Positions 17,452 through 25,998 of a DNA stretch of 64,000 nt are shown here, piece by piece. Position 1 is the stretch's first letter. Every line of letters begins with the position of its first letter. The stretch comes from Thermatribacter velox (GTDB lineage: Bacteria > Atribacterota > Atribacteria > Atribacterales > Thermatribacteraceae), in contig NZ_CP121689.1 of the NCBI RefSeq assembly GCF_038396615.1, forward strand, positions 1,252,001 through 1,316,000, read 5' to 3'. The notes below the pieces were generated by a model. That model was not told the origin of the DNA, made no database searches, and worked only from the letters and a program-made list of their open reading frames with translations. A program made the translations under genes and the position numbers.

Positions 17452-18987
17452 TTGTTGGCGAAAGTACGAAGCGCCACAGTGATAGGAATTGAAGCCAGAC
17501 TGGTGGAAGTAGAAGTGGATGTAAGTTCGGGCATGCCTTCTTTTCAAATAGTGGGACTTCCGGATGCTGCCGTTCAGGAAGCCAGAGAAAGAGTGCGTAG
17601 CGCTATCAAAAATTCTCAGTTCTCGTTCCCAGCCCGCAGGATAACTGTAAACCTGGCTCCAGCGTCTCTCAAAAAGACAGGAAGTGACTTTGATCTGGCA
17701 ATAGCCCTGGGTATCCTCAAAGCCAGTAAGCAAATTGATTTTGATCAAGAACACTCAAAAATTTTCCTTGGAGAGTTATCCCTGTCAGGAGAGCTAAAAC
17801 CAGTCAGGGGAGTTCTTTCCATAGCCCATTTTCTCTCCAAAAGCAACCAATCCTTTCAACTGATATTACCCAAAGCCAATGCAAAAGAAGCGGCTCTTTT
17901 TGAGAATCCATCAGTGTTTGGGCTGAGGTCTTTGGTGCACGCCTGTGCTTTCCTTGAGGGAAAAGAAGTAGTTGAAAAAGAAAGCGTTTTACAGTGTGAT
18001 TTTTCTCAAAAACTTGATTTTGCGCTGGATTTAAAAGATGTGAAAGGGCAAAAGAGAGGTAAAAGAGCCCTGCAGGTTTGTGCTGCGGGAGGACACCATC
18101 TTTTAATGATGGGTCCACCAGGGGCTGGAAAGACCATGCTGGCAAAAGCTCTGGCTTCGATTCTTCCTGTGCCAAGTCTTGAAGAAGCCATTGAAATAAC
18201 CAAAATTCACAGTATAGCTGGTCTCTCGGAGCACAATGCACCTCTAATAACTCATCGACCCTTCAGGTCCCCCCATCATACTATATCAGACGTCGCTTTG
18301 ATTGGAGGAGGCCAATGGCCCAAACCTGGCGAAATAAGCCTGGCCCATCACGGAGTGCTTTTTCTCGACGAAGTGCTGGAATTTAAGAGAAATGCGCTGG
18401 AAGCTCTGCGAGAACCTCTGGAATGGGGCAGGATAACCATATCGCGAGCTAATATGGCGGTAACCTTTCCAGCCAGATTTATCCTTGTGGCCGCCTGTAA
18501 CCCCTGTCCATGCGGTTTTTTTGGGGATAGTAAGAAGCATTGCACCTGTTCTTATCAGCAAATAATTCGTTATCGCAACAAGCTTTCCGGGCCGATAATG
18601 GACCGTATAGACCTGCAAATAGAAATACCCAGGTTGGATTTTGAAGAGATGGTTTCCGAAAACAGTGATTATTCCTCTTCAGAAGTACGCGAGAAAATTG
18701 AGGCAGTGAGAGAACTTCAGAAAGAACGCTTCAAAAAGGAACAGATCTCGCTTAATGCAGAAATGAATCCACGTCAGATTAAAAAATATTGTGTGGCAGA
18801 GAACGAAGCAGTAAAACTTCTAAAAGACGCGGTTGAGAGGCTTGACTTCAGCGCTCGAGCATACCATCGTACTCTCAAAGTTGCTCGTACTATAGCAGAC
18901 CTCGAGGGTAAAGAGCACATCCAGGAGCATCACGTTGCGGAAGCGATTCAGTATCGCATGCTTGATAAAAAACGCCTGGAGTACTGA
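17452..18987 (+). CDS. comM: YifB/ComM family Mg-chelatase-like AAA+ ATPase
   Basis: ComM is a hexameric AAA+ helicase that promotes branch migration during natural transformation in Gram-negative bacteria. The 511 residues comprise an N-terminal Lon-protease-like fold (FQIVGLPDAAVQEARERVRSA) and a central AAA+ domain with Walker A GPPGAGKTMLAKALA and Walker B LFLDEVLEF. The Cys motif CNPCPCGFFGDS and a C-terminal Mg_chelatase_C helical region follow. The start is TTG (17452 or 17455) behind GAGAGGTGAG. It is followed directly by dprA, also a transformation protein. Confidence 0.93.
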   Translation: MLAKVRSATVIGIEARLVEVEVDVSSGMPSFQIVGLPDAAVQEARERVRSAIKNSQFSFPARRITVNLAPASLKKTGSDFDLAIALGILKASKQIDFDQEHSKIFLGELSLSGELKPVRGVLSIAHFLSKSNQSFQLILPKANAKEAALFENPSVFGLRSLVHACAFLEGKEVVEKESVLQCDFSQKLDFALDLKDVKGQKRGKRALQVCAAGGHHLLMMGPPGAGKTMLAKALASILPVPSLEEAIEITKIHSIAGLSEHNAPLITHRPFRSPHHTISDVALIGGGQWPKPGEISLAHHGVLFLDEVLEFKRNALEALREPLEWGRITISRANMAVTFPARFILVAACNPCPCGFFGDSKKHCTCSYQQIIRYRNKLSGPIMDRIDLQIEIPRLDFEEMVSENSDYSSSEVREKIEAVRELQKERFKKEQISLNAEMNPRQIKKYCVAENEAVKLLKDAVERLDFSARAYHRTLKVARTIADLEGKEHIQEHHVAEAIQYRMLDKKRLEY

Positions 18988-18991
18988 TACA

Positions 18992-20080
18992 ATGGATGAA
19001 CTGGAGAAAGCTCACTGGGTTGCTTTCAGCCACGTTAAAGGGATAGGCCCGAGTCGCTTTCAAAAGCTCCTTTCCCATTTTGGCAGTGCCTGCAATGCCT
19101 GGAACGCTTCAGAGAAAGAAATGCTTCTCGTTTTGGGTGAAAGACTGACCTATGAGATAAACCAGCAAAAGAAGAAGTTGCAACCGGAAAAACTGTATCG
19201 CGAAATAGTGGCCAGGGAGATACAAGTACTCACTCTGGAAGATCACAATCTTTATCCCCCGCTTTTGCGAGAAATTAGTAATTCACCCTATGTTCTCTAC
19301 TGCAAGGGAGATTTCTACTTTCAAGATTTTAAGCATTTCTTGGCCGTAATCGGCACCAGGAAACCAACTCCTTATGGTCTCAGAGCTGCACACATTCTTT
19401 CTCGTTCGGCTGCAGAAAAGGGCATAGTGATAGTGAGTGGTCTGGCCACAGGCATTGACGGAGAAGCCCATCGTGGGGCTATAGATGCAGATGCGCCTAC
19501 CATTGGGGTTTTGGGTTCAGGATTTGACCATCTTTATCCTCGTATACATAAAAAGCTTGCTCAGGAAATCCTTGAGAAAGGAGGCCTTCTGGTTTCGGAA
19601 TACCCCCCTTCCACAAAACCCTCAAAAGAAAGCTTTCCGCAAAGGAACCGAATAATCAGCGGGTTGTCTCATGGAGTGCTGGTTGTCGAAGCTCCAATTA
19701 AAAGTGGCACCATGATTACTGTTGATTTCGCACTGGAACAGGGTAGAGAAGTGCTGGCCGTGCCGGGTCCAATATTTTCCAGAACCTGTGAAGGGAGCAA
19801 CCTCCTTATAGCTCAGGGCGCATATCCGGTAGTCTCTGTAAAGAGCATCTATGATTTCTTTCAGCTACCCCTTGAAACAGCAACCAGAGAAGAACATTTA
19901 GAACCAGCAAGCCTGGCAGAAGAAAATCTGTTGCAACTTATTCCCTTTGATGGCATCCATAAAGAAGAGTTGTTACTCCAAAGTAAGCTCGAGGAAAGCA
20001 CTTTTTACAAAGTACTTCTGGCCTTAGAAATCAAGGGTCTTATTGGAGAGTCAGCCGATGGAAGACTGTTCCGCTATTGA
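18992..20080 (+). CDS. dprA: DNA processing protein DprA
   Basis: DprA binds incoming single-stranded DNA during transformation and loads RecA. From the ATG at 18992 it has 362 residues. There is an N-terminal helix-hairpin-helix-like region (SHVKGIGPSRFQKLL), the Rossmann-like core with GTRKPTPYGLRAA, VSGLATGIDGEAHRGA and FPQRNRIISGLS, and a C-terminal winged-helix-like tail. Starts further upstream lie inside comM. The terminal codons overlap the -35 element of the following tRNA promoter. Confidence 0.95.
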   Translation: MDELEKAHWVAFSHVKGIGPSRFQKLLSHFGSACNAWNASEKEMLLVLGERLTYEINQQKKKLQPEKLYREIVAREIQVLTLEDHNLYPPLLREISNSPYVLYCKGDFYFQDFKHFLAVIGTRKPTPYGLRAAHILSRSAAEKGIVIVSGLATGIDGEAHRGAIDADAPTIGVLGSGFDHLYPRIHKKLAQEILEKGGLLVSEYPPSTKPSKESFPQRNRIISGLSHGVLVVEAPIKSGTMITVDFALEQGREVLAVPGPIFSRTCEGSNLLIAQGAYPVVSVKSIYDFFQLPLETATREEHLEPASLAEENLLQLIPFDGIHKEELLLQSKLEESTFYKVLLALEIKGLIGESADGRLFRY

Positions 20081-20106
20081 CAAACCACAAAGCCCTCTGC
20101 TATAAA
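20077..20106 (+). promoter_or_regulatory. Predicted promoter for tRNA-Pro
   Basis: TTGACA at 20077-20082 overlaps the dprA stop codon. TATAAA lies at 20101-20106 after an 18-bp spacer, and the tRNA begins 13 bp later. Spacing and consensus fit a strong housekeeping promoter. Confidence 0.7.
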
Positions 20107-20118
20107 TTTTATGTGAGT

Positions 20119-20196
20119 CGGGGCGTGGCGCAGCCTGGTTAGCGCGTTCGTTTGGGGTGCGAAAGGTCGGCCGTTCAAATCGGCTCGCCCCGACCA
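20119..20196 (+). tRNA. tRNA-Pro (anticodon GGG)
   Basis: The 78-nt sequence folds as a cloverleaf. The acceptor CGGGGCG pairs with CGCCCCG, discriminator A and an encoded CCA follow. The anticodon stem is TTCGT/GCGAA with loop TTGGGGT, giving anticodon GGG, and the T-arm is GGCCG-TTCAAAT-CGGCT. It reads CCC and CCU proline codons. No terminator follows, so the SDR gene 36 bp downstream may be partly read from the same promoter (inference). Confidence 0.95.
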
Positions 20197-20232
20197 GTTT
20201 CCTTCCAACCAGTTCTTTAAGGAGGATACCTC

Positions 20233-21009
20233 ATGAGTATCGCAGAGCTTTTTTCTCTTCAAGACGAAGTGGCTATCGTAACTGGTGGTGCACAAGGTTT
20301 AGGCCGAGAAATGAGCCTGGGGCTTGCAGAAGCAGGTGCGCACGTAGTAATTGCTGACCTGGATATAAACACTGCACAAAGGACTGCTTCCGAAATTCAG
20401 GCCTTAGGCAGAGAATCTCTGGCCCTTCGAGTTGACGTCACCAGTAAAGAGCAAGTGGAGCAAATGGTTAGTCAGTCTTTATCTCGTTTTGGAAAAATCG
20501 ACATTCTGATTACCTCTGCAGGCATAGGCCAGTGGAGGAAAGCCGAAGAGATGAGTGAAGAGGACTGGAAAAGAGTAATTGATGTTAATTTGACTGGCAC
20601 TTTTTTATGCTGTCAGGCAGTGGGCAGAGAGATGATCAAACGAAAAAAGGGGAGTATCATCACCATCTCTTCGATGTCAGGTCTGATTGCCAATACACCC
20701 CAGCCTCAATCCCACTATAATGCTTCAAAAGGCGGAGTGATTATGCTCACCAAATCCCTTGCTTCGGAATGGGTAAAATACAATGTACGGGTGAACACAA
20801 TCGCTCCCGGATATATGGAGACCAAACTGGTTGCTGAACTTCTTAAGAGCTATCCCGATTATGCACGCATATGGAAGGAGTTAACCCCCATGGGTAGACT
20901 TGGCCGACCAGAGGAGATTAAAGGACCGTGTGTGTTCCTGGCCTCTGCAGCTTCTTCATATGTAACGGGAAGTGTTTTGGTGATGGATGGAGGGTATACA
21001 ATATGGTAA
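20233..21009 (+). CDS. SDR-family dehydrogenase, likely sugar or polyol acting
   Basis: This 258-residue classical short-chain dehydrogenase has the cofactor motif TGGAQGLGREMS, an Asp after the second strand (VIADLD) that favours NAD, the SAG variant of NNAG, and the catalytic Ser-Tyr-Lys (ISSMSG...HYNASK). The sequence resembles gluconate 5-dehydrogenase and related sugar or polyol dehydrogenases more than FabG. It precedes an ABC sugar importer, so it probably oxidises or reduces the imported carbohydrate. The exact substrate cannot be read from sequence. A good GGAGGATACC ribosome-binding site supports the start. Confidence 0.85.
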   Translation: MSIAELFSLQDEVAIVTGGAQGLGREMSLGLAEAGAHVVIADLDINTAQRTASEIQALGRESLALRVDVTSKEQVEQMVSQSLSRFGKIDILITSAGIGQWRKAEEMSEEDWKRVIDVNLTGTFLCCQAVGREMIKRKKGSIITISSMSGLIANTPQPQSHYNASKGGVIMLTKSLASEWVKYNVRVNTIAPGYMETKLVAELLKSYPDYARIWKELTPMGRLGRPEEIKGPCVFLASAASSYVTGSVLVMDGGYTIW

Positions 21010-21109
21010 GGAGGTGATGTAACCGGATTTTAAGTCGTATTAACGGGTAAAGGTACTTTTTAAGTATCAAGCACTACAATTATTTAATTTGATGAAGGAG
21101 GTTGAAGCC

Positions 21110-22537
21110 ATGCGAAAGGGAATTAATGTGTTGTTGGTTGTCTTGCTGGTTCTTGGATTGGGAGGGTTAGCTTTTGCACAAGTGGCCAATCCGGAATGGT
21201 GGCAGAAAGCAGCTGAGCCTTACAAGGGAGTTGTTATTAAAGGTATTTCAGAAAGCACGCCGCCTTCAAAAGCCATGGTGGAAGTAGCAGCTCCGGAGTT
21301 TGAAAAGCTCACTGGTATTAAAGTTCAGTTTGAAGTAACTTCCTGGGACGAGATGTACAACAAATCCATCCAGGACCTACAGTCTGGGGCAGGAATATAT
21401 GATTTTATATATGTCGAACAGGACATAATTTACGCTTACCTGGAGCAAAATTGGTTAACCAACCTTACACCTTTCATTCAGAACTCCGCAATAACTGAAC
21501 CCAACTTCGACCTGGATGACTTTACCAGCTTTATCAATTACTTCAAAGACGCCGAAGGAAACATCTTTGCCATTCCTTTTGAGGCATTCCTTAAGTCCTA
21601 CATCTACCGTAAGGACCTTTTTGAAGATCCAGAAATACAGAAAGCCTTCAAAGAAAAGTATGGATACGACCTTGCTGTGCCGACTAACTGGGATCAATAT
21701 ACCGATATCGCTAAGTTCTTTACAGAATACGGCAAAGAAAAGGGGATAGAGCTTTACGGTCACGTTGCACAGGCCAAGACTCATCCCTGTGTGGCATATG
21801 AGATGTGCGAGAGCATCTGGCCAGCATGGGGCATTTACAACTGGGGTATAAATTTAGAAACCATGCGAGCCAGTGTGGACAAGGGTGGCACCCTTAACAG
21901 CGAGCAAGCCAAGAAAGCTTTCAGGTGGTATGTTGATATGCTTCAGTACGCTCCTCCTGGTGTGCGTACCTATACCTGGGATGAGACCGCTGCCGTTTTT
22001 GGAGCTGGGAAAATTGCTCAAGGGCTTATCTACCTTGAGAACATAGGCTGGCTGGCAACTGACCCCACCAGGTCTGCAGTAATTGGCAAAATTGGAGTAG
22101 CACTTCCACCTACTGCACCTGGAGTGCTTGAAGAAGCCAAGGCGGGCAAGGGTTACATAGGATATTATGATGGTGGAGCTCTTGGAATACCCCACAGTGC
22201 TAAGAACAAGGAAGCAGCCTGGTTGTTCATTCAATGGTGTGCCCGCAAAGAGTGGCAAGCAGAATTTGCCAAACTGGCCACTCGTGTGGTACGTAAATCC
22301 ACTTTTGACGATCCGCTCATTAAGGAACTGGATCCCAAAATGGGTGGTTACTTCACCTTGTTGAAAGAGCAGGGTCACCTCTTCGCTGGTGCTCCTCCTC
22401 TCCCCATGCATCGGCCACTGAACGAAATTTACCTTAAGTGGATTTCCAAGGCAGTAGCTGGGGAAATTTCCCCCGAAGAGGCCCTTGATAATCTTGCTCA
22501 GGAAGTAGACCAACTGATGGAAGAGCTGGGCTACTAA
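21110..22537 (+). CDS. ABC transporter substrate-binding protein (carbohydrate family 1)
   Basis: This is a secreted or lipid-anchored solute-binding protein of the sugar/polyol class, 475 residues. The ATG at 21110 has AAGGAGG eight bases upstream and yields a classical signal peptide: MRKG, then a hydrophobic stretch, then AFAQ. There is no lipobox Cys, so it may be tethered only by an uncleaved signal. Features such as YDFIYVEQDIIYAYLEQ and WDQYTDIAKFF resemble binding proteins for polyols or glycosides. It is followed by two permease genes but no ATPase gene. A TTG 21 bp upstream is in frame but less likely. Confidence 0.88.
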   Translation: MRKGINVLLVVLLVLGLGGLAFAQVANPEWWQKAAEPYKGVVIKGISESTPPSKAMVEVAAPEFEKLTGIKVQFEVTSWDEMYNKSIQDLQSGAGIYDFIYVEQDIIYAYLEQNWLTNLTPFIQNSAITEPNFDLDDFTSFINYFKDAEGNIFAIPFEAFLKSYIYRKDLFEDPEIQKAFKEKYGYDLAVPTNWDQYTDIAKFFTEYGKEKGIELYGHVAQAKTHPCVAYEMCESIWPAWGIYNWGINLETMRASVDKGGTLNSEQAKKAFRWYVDMLQYAPPGVRTYTWDETAAVFGAGKIAQGLIYLENIGWLATDPTRSAVIGKIGVALPPTAPGVLEEAKAGKGYIGYYDGGALGIPHSAKNKEAAWLFIQWCARKEWQAEFAKLATRVVRKSTFDDPLIKELDPKMGGYFTLLKEQGHLFAGAPPLPMHRPLNEIYLKWISKAVAGEISPEEALDNLAQEVDQLMEELGY

Positions 22538-22551
22538 CTGGAGGTAGAACC

Positions 22552-23421
22552 GTGAGAGAAAACAAAGCACAAGCGTGGGGGCTTATTGCCCCCACGCTTA
22601 CTTTAATGATTCTGATTGGCGTAATTCCGGTTTTATACATTATCTATCTCAGTGCTTTCAAGTACAACGTGTTTTCACGAGTTGGAATGGTGTATACCGG
22701 GTTTAACAACTTCCGAAAATTAATGTTCGACCAGGACTTTCTGAAGTCTCTACGCTTGGGGCTCACTTTTGTGGTGCTGTGTTGCGCTATAGAAATGCCC
22801 CTCGGTTTGCTGATAGCAAATTTACTAACCTTCGAATTCAAAGGGAAAGGGATTTTTAGAACCATAATGACCCTCCCTCTGGCTATGGCTCCCATCAGCA
22901 TTGGTAGTATGTGGGTTTTGCTCACTAATCCTGATATTGGACCAATACCATTTTATTTAAGAAAAGTAGGTATCGATTACAATATTGGTGTTAATGCTTC
23001 CCAGGCTTTCTTTACCACTGTGCTGGTTGATGTTTGGCACTGGACGCCTTTTGTAACTCTTACCCTAATGGCTGGCCTATCAAGTTTGCCCAAGCAGCCT
23101 TACGAAGCTGCATTAGTGGACGGGGCCAATCGCTGGCAGACTTTCCGTTATGTTACTTTGCCCCTTCTCAAGCCGATTCTCCTGACAACTCTTTTTATAA
23201 GGATTATGGATACCTTCAGAATATTCGACGAGGTATGGATGCTCACCAGTGGTGGTCCTGGTACGGCCACTCGCTATGTTAGCATTCATCTGGTGCGGCT
23301 GGTTCTACAGTCCATGGAGTACGGCTATAGCTCTGCAATGTCATTGTTCTTGCTATATTTGACCATCGTAATGTGCTGGTTACTCCTGACTTTTATATCA
23401 TCCTCACAGGAGGCTTCCTAA
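22552..23421 (+). CDS. ABC sugar permease, MalF-like
   Basis: This is a 289-residue inner-membrane permease of the binding-protein-dependent sugar class with about six membrane segments. The EAA loop that contacts the ATPase reads YEAALVDGANRWQTFRYVTLPLLKP, matching the EAA-x3-G-x9-I/L-x-LP pattern. The start is GTG behind CTGGAGGTAG, 14 bp after the binding-protein gene. It pairs with the next permease to form the membrane channel. Confidence 0.92.
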   Translation: MRENKAQAWGLIAPTLTLMILIGVIPVLYIIYLSAFKYNVFSRVGMVYTGFNNFRKLMFDQDFLKSLRLGLTFVVLCCAIEMPLGLLIANLLTFEFKGKGIFRTIMTLPLAMAPISIGSMWVLLTNPDIGPIPFYLRKVGIDYNIGVNASQAFFTTVLVDVWHWTPFVTLTLMAGLSSLPKQPYEAALVDGANRWQTFRYVTLPLLKPILLTTLFIRIMDTFRIFDEVWMLTSGGPGTATRYVSIHLVRLVLQSMEYGYSSAMSLFLLYLTIVMCWLLLTFISSSQEAS

Positions 23422-24246
23422 ATGAGCAAAAAAAGCTTAAGGTTGCTTGCTATCTATGTCGTTTCCATTGTTATTGCCATAGCGACTCTTTTTCCCATCT
23501 ATTGGATGTTTGTGGTGTCTGCCCGGACCAAACTGGAAGTTTTCAGTGGCCCCAGGCTTATACAAACTTCTTTTTACGCTATGAACTACTATCGTCCCTT
23601 CTTTAAAGATATTTATGGTAGATACCTTCTAAATTCTTTAATCATTGCTTCCGGCAATACAGCTTTAGTTGTTGCCCTTGCTGTTCTGGCAACTTATTCT
23701 TTCTCTCGCTTTCGTATATCAGGTTCCAACAACATCTTTTTCTGGACCATAACCAACCGTATGGCTCCTCCTGCAGTGTTTATCGTACCTTTTTTCCTTA
23801 TTTTTACCAGAGTGGGCTTGAGAGATACCAAACTGGGCATGATACTGCTTTACTGTATATTTAATCTACCTTTTGCTATATGGTTGCTCAAGGGAATGAT
23901 GGATGCTATTCCAAAGGAACTGGACGAAGCAGCATTGATCGATGGCTGTTCCCTGTGGGGAGTGTTAACTCACGTTATCCTTCCCCTTGCTAAGCCAGGG
24001 ATTATGGTAACCGCAATACTCACCTGGATTTTTGCCTGGAATGAGTATCTCTTTGCATCCATACTAACCAGCGTCAATGCTCGGACCATTACCACCGGCC
24101 TTGCTGAGTTTGTTACTGTTATCGGCACTAACTGGGGAGAGATGGCTGCAGTGTCGATGGTCTGCTTGATACCGGCTGTAATCTTTATTGGCATCGCCCA
24201 AAAGCATATTATTGCAGGTCTTACCTTTGGAGCAGTTAAAGACTGA
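23422..24246 (+). CDS. ABC sugar permease, MalG-like
   Basis: This is a 274-residue partner permease, starting at an ATG immediately after the previous stop codon, with ACAGGAGG upstream. The EAA loop is LDEAALIDGCSLWGVLTHVILPLAKPG. N-terminal features (SIVIAIATLFPIYWMFVVS) are MalG-like. The ATP-hydrolysing subunit is not encoded in this window. As in many sugar importers, a shared MsmK/UgpC-type ATPase encoded elsewhere may serve it. Confidence 0.92.
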   Translation: MSKKSLRLLAIYVVSIVIAIATLFPIYWMFVVSARTKLEVFSGPRLIQTSFYAMNYYRPFFKDIYGRYLLNSLIIASGNTALVVALAVLATYSFSRFRISGSNNIFFWTITNRMAPPAVFIVPFFLIFTRVGLRDTKLGMILLYCIFNLPFAIWLLKGMMDAIPKELDEAALIDGCSLWGVLTHVILPLAKPGIMVTAILTWIFAWNEYLFASILTSVNARTITTGLAEFVTVIGTNWGEMAAVSMVCLIPAVIFIGIAQKHIIAGLTFGAVKD

Positions 24247-24260
24247 GGAGTGGAGAACAC

Positions 24261-24431
24261 ATGCGCATTTTACCTTTTAAAAGTAATCTCTGGGATCGCA
24301 TTTTTATCGGCGTGGTAATAATGTTTGCGGTACACCTTTTGTGGGTTCGCTTTGTTGAACAGTTTATACCTCTTTATGTGGCAACCATCGCCACTTTAAT
24401 CTTTCTGGGAATGCTTATCGTTACCGGGTAG
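24261..24431 (+). CDS. Small two-helix membrane protein in ABC importer operon
   Basis: A 56-codon reading frame starts at an ATG with GAGGAGTGGAGA upstream, 14 bp after the second permease. It encodes two hydrophobic segments (IFIGVVIMFAVHLLWV and about 20 residues ending IVTG) separated by a short loop RFVEQFIP. No catalytic motif is visible. Position, ribosome-binding site and composition support a genuine gene that may assist or regulate the importer. I do not recognise the family. The stop codon lies in the left arm of the hairpin at 24420. Confidence 0.7.
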   Translation: MRILPFKSNLWDRIFIGVVIMFAVHLLWVRFVEQFIPLYVATIATLIFLGMLIVTG

Positions 24432-24451
24432 GATACTTCCTACCCGGTAAC
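24420..24451. terminator. Perfect 14-bp hairpin between convergent genes
   Basis: The arms GTTACCGGGTAGGA and TCCTACCCGGTAAC pair perfectly around a TACT loop. The hairpin lies between the ABC operon (+) and the isomerase gene (-), so it can act in both directions. Neither side has a proper T tract, so the mechanism could be transcript end protection as much as intrinsic termination. Confidence 0.65.
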
Positions 24452-24461
24452 TGAACTCTTT

Positions 24462-25874
24462 CTATTCTGCGTTGTGCCAATAAATATCAAATCCCAGGTA
24501 CTTCTCGAAGGCTTCAACCAGCGCATCAGCCACCCAGGAAAGGTTCATGGCAGCATGATGTTCAAACCCATTGTCACACATAACATAGAGGAGATTTTGT
24601 AAATTTTCAATTTTTACTACACCCCAACCACCGAAGGTATCAATTGCATCATCGGTGATTTCTCCTTCAGCCACGTAACCAATAATTTTTCCTGAAACAT
24701 CGTCAGTGGCCAAGCGACTAATGGTTACGGGACCAGCCGGTATTTTACCGTAGCAGGTACCGTAAGCCTTCTCTTTGGGAACCGCAGAAGAAGAAATAAT
24801 GTCTCCGTAGCCCATACGCGGGTTTTGAAGTAGCGACTTTGGGAAATTGCTACAATGGAAAAGCACCGCTTTATCCGGGTCATCGTTGAAGTTGTTATTC
24901 CAATCCACCAAGGCAGACGGTGTACCAGAGGCCAACTGCAAAGCGTACATGGCCAAACCACCGGTCAGGTCTACTTCGCAGGCAGCAGGAATTAAGCTTT
25001 CGCTAAGCATGCTCATGACTGTACAGGGCATAATCCCCAGGTTTTCCTGAATGGAAGTCCAGCACTGGAAGGAGATAAGCGAAACCCCGGTTTCTTCAAT
25101 CCATTCCTTGAGAACCAGCCGCAACTTAGCCATCTTAACCAGGGCTTCCTCGGGAATGCCAGTAGTGTCAATGTAATCCTTGACAGCTTTAAGTTCTGCC
25201 AGCACCCTGGAGTCGTTGTCGGTAAGCTTTCCAACTCGAGCAAAAATTTCGGAAAGATCGGCGACCTCAACCGAGATACCGTGGTGCTCAAGTATTTTTT
25301 CTGAAAAACGCACCGTGTTAAAGGCGTTCGGCCTTGCTCCAATAGCACCCGCTTTCAGATTTTTGAAACCGTTGACAACTCTGCATACTGCAGCAAACCA
25401 ACTCACATCTTCCTTGAAAAGCTCGCTGTCAGGATTTTCAGTGTGTTGCGTGGTTAGCGAAAAGGGAATTCCAAACTGCTTCAAATTATTGCATACAGAC
25501 AGTTTTCCGCAAAAGCTATCTCTGCGCTGCGTAATGTCCATGGCGGTATTCTGGTCAGGAAAGGCATGCACCAAAATCGGCACTCCAAGCCCTGAAAAAC
25601 GAAGCGCATAAGCAACTCCCTTTTCATCACCAAAATTGGGAAGGGTAACAATAACACCCGAAATTTCATTTCGGTGCTCTTCGAAAAGCCGTGCACACTT
25701 TCGAGCGTCTTCCCAGGTTTCTACGGTCCCAAACTTGGTGTCTTCGGGGGTAAGGGTTACCACTCCATAACCCATATCTTCGAGCACTTTAATGACTTGC
25801 TCCCTACCTTCTTTGGCCAAGGCATCAGGAAAAAATCCTCGATTACCTACAATCAAACCAAAGGTTTGTTTCAC
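24462..25874 (-). CDS. L-fucose/L-arabinose isomerase-family protein
   Basis: This 470-residue protein belongs to the L-fucose/arabinose isomerase-like superfamily, seen from PNFGDEKGVAYALRFSGLGVP, the DITQRRDSFCGKLS segment and the C-terminal region with TFGGWGVVKIENLQNLLYVMCDNGFEHHAAM. Such proteins interconvert aldoses and ketoses with a divalent metal; many family members are uncharacterised. It faces the SDR-ABC operon and may process the imported sugar. I choose GTG at 25874, correctly spaced from AAAGGAGGTCA; a TTG one codon earlier is possible. The exact substrate is unknown. Confidence 0.8.
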   Translation of the reverse strand: MKQTFGLIVGNRGFFPDALAKEGREQVIKVLEDMGYGVVTLTPEDTKFGTVETWEDARKCARLFEEHRNEISGVIVTLPNFGDEKGVAYALRFSGLGVPILVHAFPDQNTAMDITQRRDSFCGKLSVCNNLKQFGIPFSLTTQHTENPDSELFKEDVSWFAAVCRVVNGFKNLKAGAIGARPNAFNTVRFSEKILEHHGISVEVADLSEIFARVGKLTDNDSRVLAELKAVKDYIDTTGIPEEALVKMAKLRLVLKEWIEETGVSLISFQCWTSIQENLGIMPCTVMSMLSESLIPAACEVDLTGGLAMYALQLASGTPSALVDWNNNFNDDPDKAVLFHCSNFPKSLLQNPRMGYGDIISSSAVPKEKAYGTCYGKIPAGPVTISRLATDDVSGKIIGYVAEGEITDDAIDTFGGWGVVKIENLQNLLYVMCDNGFEHHAAMNLSWVADALVEAFEKYLGFDIYWHNAE

Positions 25875-25919
25875 CAAAATGACCTCCTTTCAAAAATTAA
25901 AGCTTTTTAAAAAATCCTT

Positions 25920-25948
25920 AAGACAATTTTAACCCAAACCATTATAAT
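25920..25948 (+). promoter_or_regulatory. Predicted promoter for two-component system
   Basis: AAGACA at 25920-25925 (four of six to consensus) and TATAAT at 25943-25948 are spaced by 17 bp. They lie in the 124-bp divergent gap between the isomerase gene and the response regulator. The -10 sits in the palindrome ATTATAAT, so it could also be read on the other strand, but no matching -35 is visible there. Confidence 0.5.
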
Positions 25949-25998
25949 TTGAACATGAAAAGCCTTAGGTTGCGAAAACTGGATGGTCAGGATTTAGG

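Noticed and set aside
21854-22570. Reverse-strand open frame (238 codons) opposite the ABC binding-protein gene
   Set aside because: Antisense shadow with no domain, start signal or context.
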